A stretch of 60,091 nucleotides of DNA from Vibrio profundi (GCF_005281835.1 NZ_RZIS01000015.1:1-60091), one strand, 5' to 3'; shown: positions 1-10,429, counted from the first letter of the stretch. The notes: a model not told the origin generated them from the sequence alone. Program-made: numbers and translations.

Positions 1-317
1 TTCACGGAGAGTCGTGAAGTCATTCGCTTTAAGGTTAGTCGAGCTTGTTTGTTTCCGCTGTCTCGTTTTGTTGGAGCCAGTATAGGGGTTTATGGAAAAT
101 TGATAATCCCACCAAAATGAAAATGATCTTTACGTATTTGTAATAATAAGTCTAAAGACAGTCAGCTGTTGTACGTGCCCTGCGTGTTACATGAAAAGTT
201 ATGCTGTTGATTCAATTCTCATTATATTGAAATGAAAATCATTCAATAGTTCAAATAATTTATAAAATTCATGTGTTATAAAAATCCATCGATAATTTGA
301 ATGGATCTGTTAAGTGA
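1..317. other. Intergenic region before the first gene
   Basis: No convincing gene is seen here. The stretch is AT-rich, especially in its second half, and probably holds the promoter of the following lipoprotein gene. A Fur-box-like sequence lies near 229-247 and is listed separately. A weaker similar sequence lies near 115-132. Confidence 0.5.
229..247. promoter_or_regulatory. Fur-box-like sequence
   Basis: The core ATGAAAATCATT (232-243) differs at one position from the ATGATAATCATT core of the Fur consensus. It lies about 75 bases upstream of the lipoprotein start at 318, a plausible operator position. The flanking bases match poorly, so this is only a candidate iron-regulated site; the assignment rests on pattern similarity alone. 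Confidence 0.3.
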
Positions 318-2651
318 ATGTTTAAAAAGAATTTACTCACAATGTCGGTTGCTGTAACGCTTGCGGCATGTGGTGGCTCAGGAGATGGCGACTCGTCCAG
401 TTCGGCATCAGATAGCGTGTCACTTACTGCTTTCGATGGATATTTAAAAAATGCATTAATGTTTGTCGACCTAAATGACGATGGTGTTTTTAACGCCAAC
501 GACGACACCTTACTTGGTTTGACCGATGAAAATGGCCAGGTCAATGTAGGCTCTACCAAGCCAAGTGGTACGCTTGCGATTCAAACTTTAGTACTAGGTG
601 AGGCGGCTCAATCGTATCTCGCGTCTATCGATTCTAAATACGAGCATGTATTTACTGTCGATATGGATAGGCCATCGCAGCCGCTAGATAGCGAGTTTGT
701 ACTTCGTAGCCCTAATTCATCCAATACCATTTCACCTTTGTCAGATCTTGTGTACTCAGAAATGAGCGCAGGAACGACACAAAATCCAATTACTGAAGAG
801 CAAGCGCTGACGTCGATTCGCAATGCACTTGGCCTAAATACCGATGCCGATTTGTATAAAGACTTTGTCTCTGGCGAAGGTGCGGATGCTACGTTACATA
901 AAATTGCGCAGATCTTAACAGCTTCTAAAGTTGCGAATCCTTCGAGTTATGGCCAAAAAGCCAAAGAGTTTGCTCAAGATGCTAAGCAAGCTGTGGATGG
1001 CATGACCGATGAGCAAAAGCGCGACCCGAACTTCAGAGCGCCCGTGAATGGCGATCCGACAGATGTGGAAACGCCTTCTTACCAAACTTATGTCGACGAA
1101 ACCATTTCACAGCAGGTGCAGCAACAGTTTGATCAACTCGCCTTGAGTTATGGGCAAACGTCAGCTAAGCCAGTCACCTTCTTCTCCATCGATATTACAG
1201 AGCTGTTTAAAGATAATGATTTAGATTCCATTGATACGAATCTGCTTTCGCTCAATACCGCTATTAACTCCTCTATCGTGGATAGCTTAGGGCAGGAAAT
1301 AGGTTTAATCGCTTATATTTCGACTGGCAAGCTCAATGTCGGTATGAACTCAACGGATGCAATCAGCAAAGCAGGAGAGTTTAGGTTGAAAGTGGCTTTA
1401 GCGCCGGACTCGCAGCAGCTGAACGCGCAAGTCGCCATTTTTACATTCAGTGTTGAAGCGACCGATATTGATTTTCCTGAAGTAGACGAAAACGCTGAGC
1501 AAATTCTTCAAGCAGAAATCAATCAATGGCAGCTAGCGAAAGGCTACGATTTGGGAGAAGGTTACTCCATTGATTTGAGCTCATTGTTTACTGCCCCTAG
1601 TAATGAAACGCTAACGTATTCTTATGCTTCTAATGCCGTCAGTAACGGCATGGCATTAGAGGGAACTGGGCAAGGTGGTCTGGTGGTTAAAGGTACGCCA
1701 GCGAAATCGGCCTCGGAGGATGATTCCGACTATACCATTTTGGTGACAGCGACCACTGTTGGCAGCGCAGCGAAAGCCGTCGCGTTGAACTTACCCGATG
1801 TTCAAGATGCGGCCGTACCTTCTGACTCACTGGATCTTACGCACCTAGAAAGCAAGAAGCTGTATCGAGTGGTGACGAATAAATACGTGGACGTGACGTA
1901 TTGTGAGGTGCTTAAGCTCGCCAATGGCACGATGTATCGCTTGCAAGGTGAAGTTGGGGAAAAATGCCCGTCACAAGAACCAAGCGAGATTGTAGGCCAA
2001 TACTCTATGGCTGATTCTAAGCTTTATGCGTACAACGATAAGTACCCTCAGCATTCAGCGATCGGTCGCGAACTTGTGAGTAACATCTTAGATCATGAAG
2101 TGAATGATAAGCAGGTTCAGCGTTACTTAGTGAGCAATGGCCTAACCCCTGAATCTGAGTTTAACGCTATCCAATACTACGATGAGCCAATTACGGTCAA
2201 TCGATTAGTCGCTAAGCTTTATTCGTATCATAGTGACTTTTATCGTGCGGTCGAATTATCCGCTCCAATCAGTGGTGAGTATCATTCACTGAACATGATA
2301 CCCGTTCTTTATAGTGATAGAGCAGAGATCATCATCACTCGCTTGGGTGGAAACTTAAACTGCCAACAATTGACATCGGTATACAGTAAGTTTGAATTTG
2401 GCGAAATCACTTATGTGGATTCGGTTGCCGAGTATGCCGAGCAATTGAACGTCAATGTTGCAGATATTTGTACCTCGTTTGAATTGCCTGTGGATATTGG
2501 CAATGATTTCGTCAAGTTGTCTGTTAATCATGGTGGTCGCGATGAATACAATAAATACGCTTACGGGTTACTACCGGATCTAGAAGACGATAGTGCCCCT
2601 CAAGGGCTGCGGATATTGGAATATCGTGATTGGCGCGCCTCGAACGATTAG
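318..2651 (+). CDS. Surface lipoprotein with calcium-loop-like motif and cadherin-like domain
   Basis: A 777-residue predicted lipoprotein. The signal peptide ends in the lipobox LAAC, with Cys18 as the lipidation site, followed by a Gly/Ser/Asp linker. Residues about 51-63 (DLNDDGVFNANDD) form an acidic loop like those in dockerin/EF-hand calcium-binding motifs, followed by a short prealbumin-like segment of the kind common at the N-terminus of large Vibrio and Shewanella surface lipoproteins. Residues about 390-495 look like a dystroglycan-type cadherin-like Ig fold. The C-terminal third has several cysteines and no family I recognise. It stands alone and is followed by a strong terminator. 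Role unknown; outer-membrane or cell-surface adhesion or binding is an inference. Confidence 0.8.
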   Translation: MFKKNLLTMSVAVTLAACGGSGDGDSSSSASDSVSLTAFDGYLKNALMFVDLNDDGVFNANDDTLLGLTDENGQVNVGSTKPSGTLAIQTLVLGEAAQSYLASIDSKYEHVFTVDMDRPSQPLDSEFVLRSPNSSNTISPLSDLVYSEMSAGTTQNPITEEQALTSIRNALGLNTDADLYKDFVSGEGADATLHKIAQILTASKVANPSSYGQKAKEFAQDAKQAVDGMTDEQKRDPNFRAPVNGDPTDVETPSYQTYVDETISQQVQQQFDQLALSYGQTSAKPVTFFSIDITELFKDNDLDSIDTNLLSLNTAINSSIVDSLGQEIGLIAYISTGKLNVGMNSTDAISKAGEFRLKVALAPDSQQLNAQVAIFTFSVEATDIDFPEVDENAEQILQAEINQWQLAKGYDLGEGYSIDLSSLFTAPSNETLTYSYASNAVSNGMALEGTGQGGLVVKGTPAKSASEDDSDYTILVTATTVGSAAKAVALNLPDVQDAAVPSDSLDLTHLESKKLYRVVTNKYVDVTYCEVLKLANGTMYRLQGEVGEKCPSQEPSEIVGQYSMADSKLYAYNDKYPQHSAIGRELVSNILDHEVNDKQVQRYLVSNGLTPESEFNAIQYYDEPITVNRLVAKLYSYHSDFYRAVELSAPISGEYHSLNMIPVLYSDRAEIIITRLGGNLNCQQLTSVYSKFEFGEITYVDSVAEYAEQLNVNVADICTSFELPVDIGNDFVKLSVNHGGRDEYNKYAYGLLPDLEDDSAPQGLRILEYRDWRASND

Positions 2652-2656
2652 TAAAC

Positions 2657-2700
2657 AAAAAGCCCACTCTAATTGCTGCATAGCGAGAGTGGGCTTTCTT
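2657..2700 (+). terminator. Rho-independent terminator
   Basis: A 12-base-pair stem, AAAGCCCACTCT (2659-2670) pairing with AGAGTGGGCTTT (2686-2697), lies just after the lipoprotein stop codon. Runs of A before and T after the stem make it a possible bidirectional terminator, although the next gene to the right ends about 100 bases away. Confidence 0.85.
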
Positions 2701-2798
2701 CATGTGGATGTGTCGCTCATCCGTCGTATGTTCTTCCTATTTAATGACGTTTAATAGGAGTTATTACTTTGGGTCGAGGAACTTGCCAAATTAACGCA

Positions 2799-4706
2799 CT
2801 AGTTAATTGCTGTAGCAATAGCAATGTCACGCTGGATGCGAGCTTTTTCTGCATCGGAGGTGGCGTTTGCCAATTGGCTTTGCTTGGTTGTTAGATACGA
2901 CTCAAGCGCTTTAGTATTGGTGAACTTCTTATCGCTGACGTTAATCGAAGCGGTGTTGGTGTATCGGCCATCTTCACTCGTCGGAACGCTGATTTCATCG
3001 TCATTGATAAGCCCTTTTATTATCTCGCGCTCTTCGTTAAATCCTTCTAAGCCAGCCAATTTCCAGCGTTGCATCGCTTTGCCTTGGTATTGGCCTTGCT
3101 TTACTTCAGTTAGGTAGCGAATGGTCAGGTTACGAATTGTGCCATTTTCTTCACCGAACTCTTCTTTGGTATCCGATAAAACAGGGAACTCTCTGCCTTC
3201 TAAAATACCGCCTGTTTTGGTTAGGTGGCCCATGCGGTAGCTATTCATACCGATGCGAATTGGAGTGTCATTGGTGATGCTACTACCATCGGCAAACTGC
3301 AGATCTGTGATACGTTGGCCTGCTGGCTGTGTAAGGTCGATGGTGTAGGTTACGCCTGCAAAGAAATCATTGGTAGAGTATTTAGATGCGCGGCGCTCTG
3401 GGTTGAAGCTGTAAGTCACATCGCCAGGCTTAACGCTATTGAAATAACCTGCTGACCATTCCATGTAGGTTTTCAGTTCTTTGCCCGTCATTTTATAAAC
3501 CGTGATTTCACCACCCGCATATTGGTAGTTGTAGGCAATGTCTTTGGCTTTGATTTCACCAACGTTTAGCTCTGCACGGTCATTATCAATTTGTAATGCA
3601 ATCACGTTAGCTTTTGGCGCGTAATGCATCCCCACCTCTTGGTATAAGGCGCTGATGCCAGTGTCTTGGATGTGAACTTGAGGAATACCTTTAATCTCAT
3701 TCTCAGGCACTAGGTCGACGCCACTTAGCTGTGCTACTACTCGGTTGGCATTTTCACGTAGGCGCTTATGGTAAGGCGCGTAAAGCTCCTCCATTTTCTC
3801 ATCTGACTTAATGCCATCGATCTTGTAGGTAAAGCTGTCTTTGTTGACCAAAGTGTATTGGCCATTCTTTTCTTCAAACTGCAAATCGACTCGTGAAAGA
3901 GCGCGGCCATATTTATCAGGTTCTGTAACGATAACGCCATTTACCGTGACTTTGTCGATTCTGGTGTGCATGTGCCCTGCAATGATGGCATCTAATTCTG
4001 GGTTTGCGTTTGCAATGTCAGTGACACCGGTATCGGCAATATTGTTTTCGTTGTCTAGCCCCATATGCGCGACGAGCACGATAGCATCCACTTGGTCATC
4101 GATCTTCAAGATAACCTTTTTCACTTCAAGAGAAGGGTTGGTGAAAGTCATACCACCAAGTCGGTTTGTACCTTCGGCAAACACTTGGGTCATTGGCGTA
4201 TCCATACCAATAACACCAATTTTGATCCCTTGTTTTTCGATGATCTTATAAGCTGGTAAGAAAGGGTTACCGTCAGGGCGTTGAATGTTGCCCGCTAAAG
4301 CTTCGCCTTGGAATTGAGTTAATGAACGGTTGAGAACCTTGAGCCCAAAATCGAACTCATGATTGCCAAGAACCCATACGTCGTAGTCCATTTCGTTGAA
4401 ACCCAGCATCATTGGAGAAGTGGTTTCATCTTTAAAGGTTTCTACAAAGTTACCTTGAATGGTATCTCCGGCATCCACCAAGATCACATTATCTTGCTCG
4501 TTTCGAATCGTCTTCACTTTTGTGGCGATTTGGCTAAGGCTGCCACGCATGTTGAGCTTGTCAGCGGCATAATCCCAAGGCATGAAATGACCATGCAAAT
4601 CAGACGTACCAAGAATTGTAACATCCACGATATCGCCATCAGCGGCGAAGGCGTTACCAGATAACGCAAGAAAAATGGTTGAAGCTAAAAGGTGTTTTTT
4701 TAACAT
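2799..4706 (-). CDS. Periplasmic 5'-nucleotidase / 2',3'-cyclic phosphodiesterase family metallophosphatase
   Basis: A 635-residue secreted enzyme with a Sec signal peptide cut after about residue 21 (GNAFA/ADGD). The N-terminal calcineurin-like domain shows all five metal-site motifs: DLHGH, AGDT, GNHEFD, VAHMG and AGHMH. The C-terminal half matches the 5'-nucleotidase C-terminal substrate-binding domain (ALYQEVG, then YAGGEITVYKMTGKEL). By family it hydrolyses nucleotides or cyclic nucleotides in the periplasm to release phosphate and nucleosides. I cannot tell UshA-type from CpdB-type specificity from sequence reading. The C-terminal 40 residues are charged and coiled. It is monocistronic and separated by 264 bases from the c-di-GMP gene upstream. 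Confidence 0.88.
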   Translation of the reverse strand: MLKKHLLASTIFLALSGNAFAADGDIVDVTILGTSDLHGHFMPWDYAADKLNMRGSLSQIATKVKTIRNEQDNVILVDAGDTIQGNFVETFKDETTSPMMLGFNEMDYDVWVLGNHEFDFGLKVLNRSLTQFQGEALAGNIQRPDGNPFLPAYKIIEKQGIKIGVIGMDTPMTQVFAEGTNRLGGMTFTNPSLEVKKVILKIDDQVDAIVLVAHMGLDNENNIADTGVTDIANANPELDAIIAGHMHTRIDKVTVNGVIVTEPDKYGRALSRVDLQFEEKNGQYTLVNKDSFTYKIDGIKSDEKMEELYAPYHKRLRENANRVVAQLSGVDLVPENEIKGIPQVHIQDTGISALYQEVGMHYAPKANVIALQIDNDRAELNVGEIKAKDIAYNYQYAGGEITVYKMTGKELKTYMEWSAGYFNSVKPGDVTYSFNPERRASKYSTNDFFAGVTYTIDLTQPAGQRITDLQFADGSSITNDTPIRIGMNSYRMGHLTKTGGILEGREFPVLSDTKEEFGEENGTIRNLTIRYLTEVKQGQYQGKAMQRWKLAGLEGFNEEREIIKGLINDDEISVPTSEDGRYTNTASINVSDKKFTNTKALESYLTTKQSQLANATSDAEKARIQRDIAIATAIN

Positions 4707-4970
4707 GGAGTGATTACTTTTAATCGGAAAAGGAACTGCAAATAGTAAGAGTTCAGTGCCACTAAAAGTAAGAGCTATGTAGGGTTTTATGTGAAACAGA
4801 GTGACTTCAATTGCACACTTGTGAGAGGTGTCTCAATATTCGTGTTGGATAGAAAACGCAGTCTGTTATGAAGATATGTCTTTACTTTTCAGTGGCTTAT
4901 TTTTCTGATTTTATTATTGGTGTGGATTATCAAATATGGGTTATTTAATAGGCACACTCAGAGCTAATGC

Positions 4971-7136
4971 CTAAGTGAAGTTTTCTAATTGTGCGATAGG
5001 AACGGGCTTACTAAATAAATACCCTTGCCCGTAATCGCAACCATACTGCTTGAGTAATTTGAGTTGCTCGGCGGTTTCAATACCTTCGCCAGTGACACTG
5101 ATTTGCAAGGTGTGCGCCATTGAAATTAATGCCTGAACAATTTTTTGATCCGAGCGGTTGTAATCCATTTCGTTGACGAAGCTACGATCGATTTTGAGCT
5201 TGTCGACAGGCAGTCGTTTCAGCATTGCTAATGAGGAATAGCCCGTGCCGAAATCATCAATGGCGACAGACACGCCGAGCTCTTTCAGTCGGTGCAATAT
5301 GTCGATTGCTTCTTCAACGTTTTCCATCAAGGTCGATTCGGTAATTTCGATTTCAAGATAACTGGCCTCGACGCCGACTTCATCGATGATTTGGCGAATG
5401 TTGTCGAGCAAGTCGACATCCGTAAACTGTCTGGGGGATAGGTTAACTGAAATGCGATAGCTTTCTGCGGTGTGCTGTTGACGCATTTTTACGACTTTGC
5501 ACACCTCTCTAAAGACGCAATAGCCAATATCAATGATCTTGCCAGACTCTTCCGCAATGCCGATAAATTGGTCTGGATACAATAGGCCTTCTTTCGGCCT
5601 GTTCCAACGTATTAACGCTTCATAGCCACAGATCTTATCGTTACTGAAATCGACAATCGGCTGATAATGAAGCACGAATTGTTTATTGAGTATGGCGCTG
5701 CTTAGCCCTTCTTCGATAGAAGCTTTATGCATGGCCTTATCGCGTAACGTGCTATTGAAGAAGCAGTAATTGTTTTTGCCATCTTTCTTTGCTGCGTACA
5801 TTGCCATATCGGCATTGCGAATTAAGGTTGTAACGTCCAACCCATCAGACGGGATCATTGTGATACCAATTGACGCAGACACTGAAAATTGTTTTTTGCC
5901 GAGTACAACTGGCTGAGAAATGATCTCGATGAGTTTGTTGGCGATGGCCTCTATTTCTTCAACAGTGCCGTACTCGCTGAGCAATATAGTAAATTCATCG
6001 CCGCCATGGCGCGCCACGACATCATCTTTACCCACTACTGAAGTTAAACGTTCAGAGATTTGCTTGAGTAGGTTATCGCCAGCTTCGTGTCCTAACGAAT
6101 CATTGATGCGCTTGAAGTCATCGAGATCGCAATAAAGCAATGCAGCCAATTGGGTTCCGTTACTGGTTTGTTTAATCGTGTGTTTCAAATACATGTTGAG
6201 CAGTCGGCCGTTCGCAAGCCCGGTTAGGTAGTCATACAACGCGATTTGCTCTAGCTCACGAGTTTTCTGTTTAACGACTTTTTGCAATTGTTCAGGTTGG
6301 CGTAGCACAAACCACATGACCCAAGAAGAGGCAAACGCGATGGTAATACTCGCGGCATACCCGAGAAAAGAGAGCCAAGCGTGGCTGCTGTCGGGGCGAC
6401 TAACGGCTAACGTCCAAGTAGCATTGGGAACATTGATGATGCTAGAGCGAGAAGGGGAGGTAAGGGTGCCTTTTGATTGGGCGATGGTTTCTGTTTGTTT
6501 GGTTTCGGGAGAGACACGTGACAATTCGTAGCGATAACCCTTAGTTTCCAGTTGAGCCAAATCGGTAGAATCGAGTAAGTCTTCTAAGAAGATTAACGCT
6601 GACGTAAAGCCCCAAAAGCGCTGTTCTAATCCTTCGCCAAGAAAAACGGGATTTCGACCTATTACTGCTATACCGCCTTGAATCAGTTCAAATGGGCCCG
6701 CTAAGGTCAGCTTATGTTGCTCGATGGCAAGCAACGCTTCATCACGACGTTTATCATCCACCAAGATATTATGACCAATGGCTCTTTCATTGCCTTCGAG
6801 AGGGTGGATTTTTTGGATGATGCCATTTGGTGCCAGCTGTAGGTTAGAGATCCCGCCAACATTTTTGAGAATCTCATCAGATATGACTTCGAAGTCTTTA
6901 ATGTCGCCGCCTTGCTGGCGAACTTCTAGCGCCAGTATGTGTGTCGCCGCTAAAGATTGAGTAAGTGTTCGTTCAAACGCATTGGCTTGGGCGTTGATAA
7001 TGTCGCTTAGCAGTAAGTGCTGTTGATGATCATTTAAGGTTTTACTCAAGTGTGTCCAATAGATACCAACTGACCCAATCACAATAAAGAGCGCTGCACA
7101 AATTACAAACCGACTGGGTAAATTCACTTTAGCCAC
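4971..7136 (-). CDS. CHASE-GGDEF-EAL cyclic-di-GMP signalling protein
   Basis: A 721-residue inner-membrane protein. TM1 is at about 10-28, a periplasmic CHASE sensor at about 45-245 and TM2 at about 255-278. A GGDEF domain follows with intact GGDEF at 378-382, then an EAL domain with intact EAL at 506-508 and the DFGTGYSS loop and KIDRSFV segment typical of active phosphodiesterases. Both catalytic signatures are present, so it may make or degrade c-di-GMP; the dominant activity cannot be predicted. The RxxD product-inhibition site expected just before GGDEF reads GKDD, so feedback inhibition is probably lost. Start: GTG at 7136, or GTG at 7127, which is better spaced from a GGTGG sequence. 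Confidence 0.92.
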   Translation of the reverse strand: MAKVNLPSRFVICAALFIVIGSVGIYWTHLSKTLNDHQQHLLLSDIINAQANAFERTLTQSLAATHILALEVRQQGGDIKDFEVISDEILKNVGGISNLQLAPNGIIQKIHPLEGNERAIGHNILVDDKRRDEALLAIEQHKLTLAGPFELIQGGIAVIGRNPVFLGEGLEQRFWGFTSALIFLEDLLDSTDLAQLETKGYRYELSRVSPETKQTETIAQSKGTLTSPSRSSIINVPNATWTLAVSRPDSSHAWLSFLGYAASITIAFASSWVMWFVLRQPEQLQKVVKQKTRELEQIALYDYLTGLANGRLLNMYLKHTIKQTSNGTQLAALLYCDLDDFKRINDSLGHEAGDNLLKQISERLTSVVGKDDVVARHGGDEFTILLSEYGTVEEIEAIANKLIEIISQPVVLGKKQFSVSASIGITMIPSDGLDVTTLIRNADMAMYAAKKDGKNNYCFFNSTLRDKAMHKASIEEGLSSAILNKQFVLHYQPIVDFSNDKICGYEALIRWNRPKEGLLYPDQFIGIAEESGKIIDIGYCVFREVCKVVKMRQQHTAESYRISVNLSPRQFTDVDLLDNIRQIIDEVGVEASYLEIEITESTLMENVEEAIDILHRLKELGVSVAIDDFGTGYSSLAMLKRLPVDKLKIDRSFVNEMDYNRSDQKIVQALISMAHTLQISVTGEGIETAEQLKLLKQYGCDYGQGYLFSKPVPIAQLENFT

Positions 7137-7333
7137 CGAAACACAAAGTATTGATATATAAATATTAACAGATTTATAAATTGCCGTGATGCTTATTGAG
7201 GGAAATCCAAATAAAAGCCAAAGATTAGAATCGGTTAAGTCTTTCTATTCTTTTCATGTTGTTTAATCTCACAGCGAGTTTTATTTGTTGGGTCATACTA
7301 GATGAGGTGAACTGTGATTAAGCAAGGAGCGCT

Positions 7334-7807
7334 ATGACTATCCCTCATATGTTTCAAGACTCTATCCCCCATAATCATTGTTATGGTTGCGGCCCTAACA
7401 ATGAACATGGTTTGCAAATCAAAAGCCATTGGGAGCAAGATGATGTCTCGGTGTGTATTTTCCACCCTTCACCTCATCACTCAGCGGGTCCTACTCACTA
7501 TCTAAACGGTGGGATCATTTCTACCATTATTGATTGTCACTGCGTGTGTACCGCGATCGCTAAAGGTTACCAAATGGCTGGGCGAGACATTGGCTGCGGA
7601 GAAAGTATTTGGTTCGCGACTGGTCAACTCAACGTCTCGTTTAAACAGCCTGTTGCAATAGACCAAGCTGTACTCTTGAGGGCAAGGGTAACGGAGGCAA
7701 AAGAAAATAAGATTACCCTGAGTTGTCAGTTGATGTCTGAGGGAAAAATCTGTGTTGAGAGTGAATTGGTAGCCGTAAAAGTGCCTAGTTCATGGTTCGA
7801 TGAATAG
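7334..7807 (+). CDS. PaaI-family hotdog-fold thioesterase
   Basis: A 157-residue protein of the 4HBT/PaaI superfamily. The central helix region NGGIISTIIDCHCVCTA matches the hotdog thioesterase pattern GG.i.tliD. The N-terminus carries CYGCGPNNEHGL, a cysteine-containing motif common in a subset of these proteins. Predicted to hydrolyse an acyl-CoA thioester in the cytoplasm; the substrate is unknown. A strong AGGAG ribosome site precedes the ATG. It is transcribed alone, divergently from the GGDEF-EAL gene. Confidence 0.82.
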   Translation: MTIPHMFQDSIPHNHCYGCGPNNEHGLQIKSHWEQDDVSVCIFHPSPHHSAGPTHYLNGGIISTIIDCHCVCTAIAKGYQMAGRDIGCGESIWFATGQLNVSFKQPVAIDQAVLLRARVTEAKENKITLSCQLMSEGKICVESELVAVKVPSSWFDE

Positions 7808-8449
7808 TAATTTCCTCTCATTGCAGGCTGCATTTATCTGTTAAAGACGACATTGGAAAATCACGGTTAGGTATGGAAGAGAACTTAAGCTTTGGTCTTC
7901 GAAGGGCGTCGAAATTCTTAATGTGATTGACTTTTAGTCAGCTAAAGAGGCCAGTTAACTATTTGAGTTATATCAGACTAATAGCCAGAAAGGGCAAATA
8001 TTAGCGAGATAATATCCGCTGAATTTAGGGCAAGCTTGCTGTTGGTTTTATAAATAGCCAAACCAAAAAAGCGTGTATTGAATACAATGCAGACGTATGG
8101 CGTTCCAGCGAGCAAACGGGCTTGATCACTATCAAAATTGTAAGGCAAGAAGATAGAAATAAAACCGCTTAGTTTGTATGGTTTATTGATAATTTAGTTT
8201 ACAATACATAAGGAATTACTAATTATTACTATGCATCCTGTTCCTCATCTATAGTGTGATCGGAATCTATAAAACATTGATAAGCTTTATGGATTAGCCG
8301 TTTTAAGACAAATAAGTAAGTTTGTACTCATTTAGGGCTATTGCTAAGCCCGAGGTATGTGAATATTTTCATCACCTTGATAAGACCTTGCACTAGATAA
8401 GGACATCAACCTCTCTGAATTTACGTCATGTGCCGCTAGGAATATAACA
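7808..8449. other. Non-coding region between thioesterase and chemoreceptor
   Basis: About 640 bases with no supported gene. An inverted repeat TTGGTTT...AAACCAA lies at 8042-8066 but has no T tract in a useful orientation. The AT-rich part near 8160-8290 probably contains the chemoreceptor promoter. No riboswitch was recognised. Confidence 0.4.
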
Positions 8450-10429
8450 ATGAATCTATCCGAAATTTCGTTTAAGCAAAAAATCATCATCTTGCTCGCG
8501 TTACCGATTTTAGGCTTTTTATGGTTGAGTGCCTCAGCCATCTCCCAAAGTGTCTCAACCACTCAAGAAATGTCCTCTCTTAATCAGCTCACTCGTTTGT
8601 CTGTTGTCTACAGTGAACTGGTGCACGAACTGCAAAAAGAGCGCGGCATGACCGCTGGCTACCTTGGCTCTCAAGGCCAGAAGTTTGGTAGCGAGCTACA
8701 ATCTCAACGTCGTGCTGCGGACGGTAAGCGCGACCAACGTACCAGTTTTTGGCAATCAAATGATATCGAGATGAGCTCGATCACTCAGCTTAATCAAGCA
8801 ATCAGCCAAAGCTTAAATAATATTGACTCTATTCGTCGCCAAGTGGATTCACAGTCGATAGCACTGTCGGATGCACTGGCCTACTACACACAATTGAACG
8901 CGAAACTGCTGAGTGTGTCTGGTCTCATTGCTGACTTGAGTAGTGATTCAGAAATCACTCGTGAAACTGTCGCGTATTACAATTTTCTTCAAGGTAAAGA
9001 GCGCGCGGGTATTGAACGTGCAGTACTCAATAACACTTTCTCAAAAAATGAATTCGGCCCTGGTATGTTGGTTAAATTCATTTCTCTCGTGACCGAGCAG
9101 AATACTTACTTCAGTAACTTTAATGTATTGACTAATGACGACAATGTTCGTTTCTTTGAACAGCAGTTAAAAGATAGCTCTGTTGTTGAAGTCGAGAAGT
9201 TACGAGAGTTAGCCAAATCGAAGGCCAGTGGCTTCGATGTCGATCCTGTGTATTGGTTTGCTCAGTCTACCGGGCGAATTGTTCAGCTGACCAAAGCGGA
9301 AAAGAAAATCGCTAACTCGCTGATCGATTTAACGGAACAGAAGGCAAGCAGTGCGCAAGCGGCTATGATTTTTAGCATCGTGCTTTGCTCATTGATCACT
9401 TTGATTGCTGGCTACGTAAGCGTGAAAACCATTAGCGATTTAACTAGACGCGTGAAAAACCTGACATCTGTTATGGCTCGTGTACGTGATGGTAACGACC
9501 TTTCAGTACGAGCGTCGCATGAAGGCCCAAGTGAATTAGGCCAAATATCAGCGTCTTTAAACGCCACGTTAGAAAAGTTCTCTCAAGTGATTGATAACCT
9601 GTCGAACTCAAGTATGACGTTGGCCTCGGCCGCAGAAGAAACTTCGCAAACTTGCCAATACAATTCTAACTCGATGCTAGAGCAGCAAGACCAAATTGGC
9701 TTGATTGCGACCGCAACTGAGGAGTTATCGGCAACCGTAAACGAAGTGGCAACCAAAACTCAACAAACCGCAGAATCCGCGAAAGACGCAGATGAACAAG
9801 CGCAAGGTGGTCTAGCGACGGTTCAAAATTCTTACCAATCAATCGAAACACTGGCGACAGAAATTGATGGTTTGGCCGAGAAAATTACGCACCTTCACGA
9901 AAGCAGCAACAATATCAATAACGTGATCGATGTGATTAAGTCGGTCGCTGAACAAACGAATTTACTTGCGTTGAATGCTGCGATTGAAGCGGCTCGTGCA
10001 GGTGAACAAGGCCGAGGCTTTGCCGTTGTTGCTGATGAAGTAAGAACCCTGGCGCAACGTACTCAAGAATCGACTCTAGAGATTGAAGGCTTCATCACCT
10101 CATTGCAATCAGACGTGCAGTCAGCGTTCAATGTTATTGACAGTAGCCAGAAGAAAGCGGCCACCGCGGTAGAAGATTCTCGTGATGTAGAACAGACCCT
10201 AAAAGGGATCACGGCTGCAGTCAGTGAAATCTTTAGCATGGCAGAGCAAATTGCTACGGCAACCGAAGAACAAGCGGTCGTAACGCAAGATATCGCTCAA
10301 AACGTTATGACGGTCGAAGAAAAATCAACAGAGTCGACCACAGGCGCAACGCAAATTGCATCAACTGCAAAAGAGCAAGCTGAGCTGGCGACATCTCTGA
10401 AAAACTTAGCCAACACTTTTAAAATATAA
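8450..10429 (+). CDS. Methyl-accepting chemotaxis protein with NIT sensor domain
   Basis: A 659-residue chemoreceptor. TM1 is at about 11-30, then a long extracellular helical domain at about 45-300 that includes ELVHELQKERGMTAGYLGS, the signature of the NIT (nitrate/nitrite-sensing) domain. TM2 is at about 303-325, HAMP at about 325-380, then the coiled cytoplasmic signalling domain. The conserved hairpin tip (EQTNLLALNAAIEAARAGE, then GRGFAVVADEVRTLA) is intact, so coupling to CheA/CheW is expected. The ligand is inferred only from domain identity. It has an AGGAA ribosome site and ends in a strong terminator, so it is a single-gene unit. Confidence 0.93.
   Translation: MNLSEISFKQKIIILLALPILGFLWLSASAISQSVSTTQEMSSLNQLTRLSVVYSELVHELQKERGMTAGYLGSQGQKFGSELQSQRRAADGKRDQRTSFWQSNDIEMSSITQLNQAISQSLNNIDSIRRQVDSQSIALSDALAYYTQLNAKLLSVSGLIADLSSDSEITRETVAYYNFLQGKERAGIERAVLNNTFSKNEFGPGMLVKFISLVTEQNTYFSNFNVLTNDDNVRFFEQQLKDSSVVEVEKLRELAKSKASGFDVDPVYWFAQSTGRIVQLTKAEKKIANSLIDLTEQKASSAQAAMIFSIVLCSLITLIAGYVSVKTISDLTRRVKNLTSVMARVRDGNDLSVRASHEGPSELGQISASLNATLEKFSQVIDNLSNSSMTLASAAEETSQTCQYNSNSMLEQQDQIGLIATATEELSATVNEVATKTQQTAESAKDADEQAQGGLATVQNSYQSIETLATEIDGLAEKITHLHESSNNINNVIDVIKSVAEQTNLLALNAAIEAARAGEQGRGFAVVADEVRTLAQRTQESTLEIEGFITSLQSDVQSAFNVIDSSQKKAATAVEDSRDVEQTLKGITAAVSEIFSMAEQIATATEEQAVVTQDIAQNVMTVEEKSTESTTGATQIASTAKEQAELATSLKNLANTFKI

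Noticed and set aside
2824..4664. Plus-strand frames within the nucleotidase gene
   Set aside because: They are antisense shadows of a well-supported minus-strand enzyme.
8042..8066. Inverted repeat TTGGTTT...AAACCAA as a terminator
   Set aside because: It is far from the thioesterase stop and has no T tract on the strand that would need one.
7808..8449. A c-di-GMP riboswitch upstream of the chemoreceptor
   Set aside because: The conserved GEMM core sequences and paired stems could not be found on either strand.
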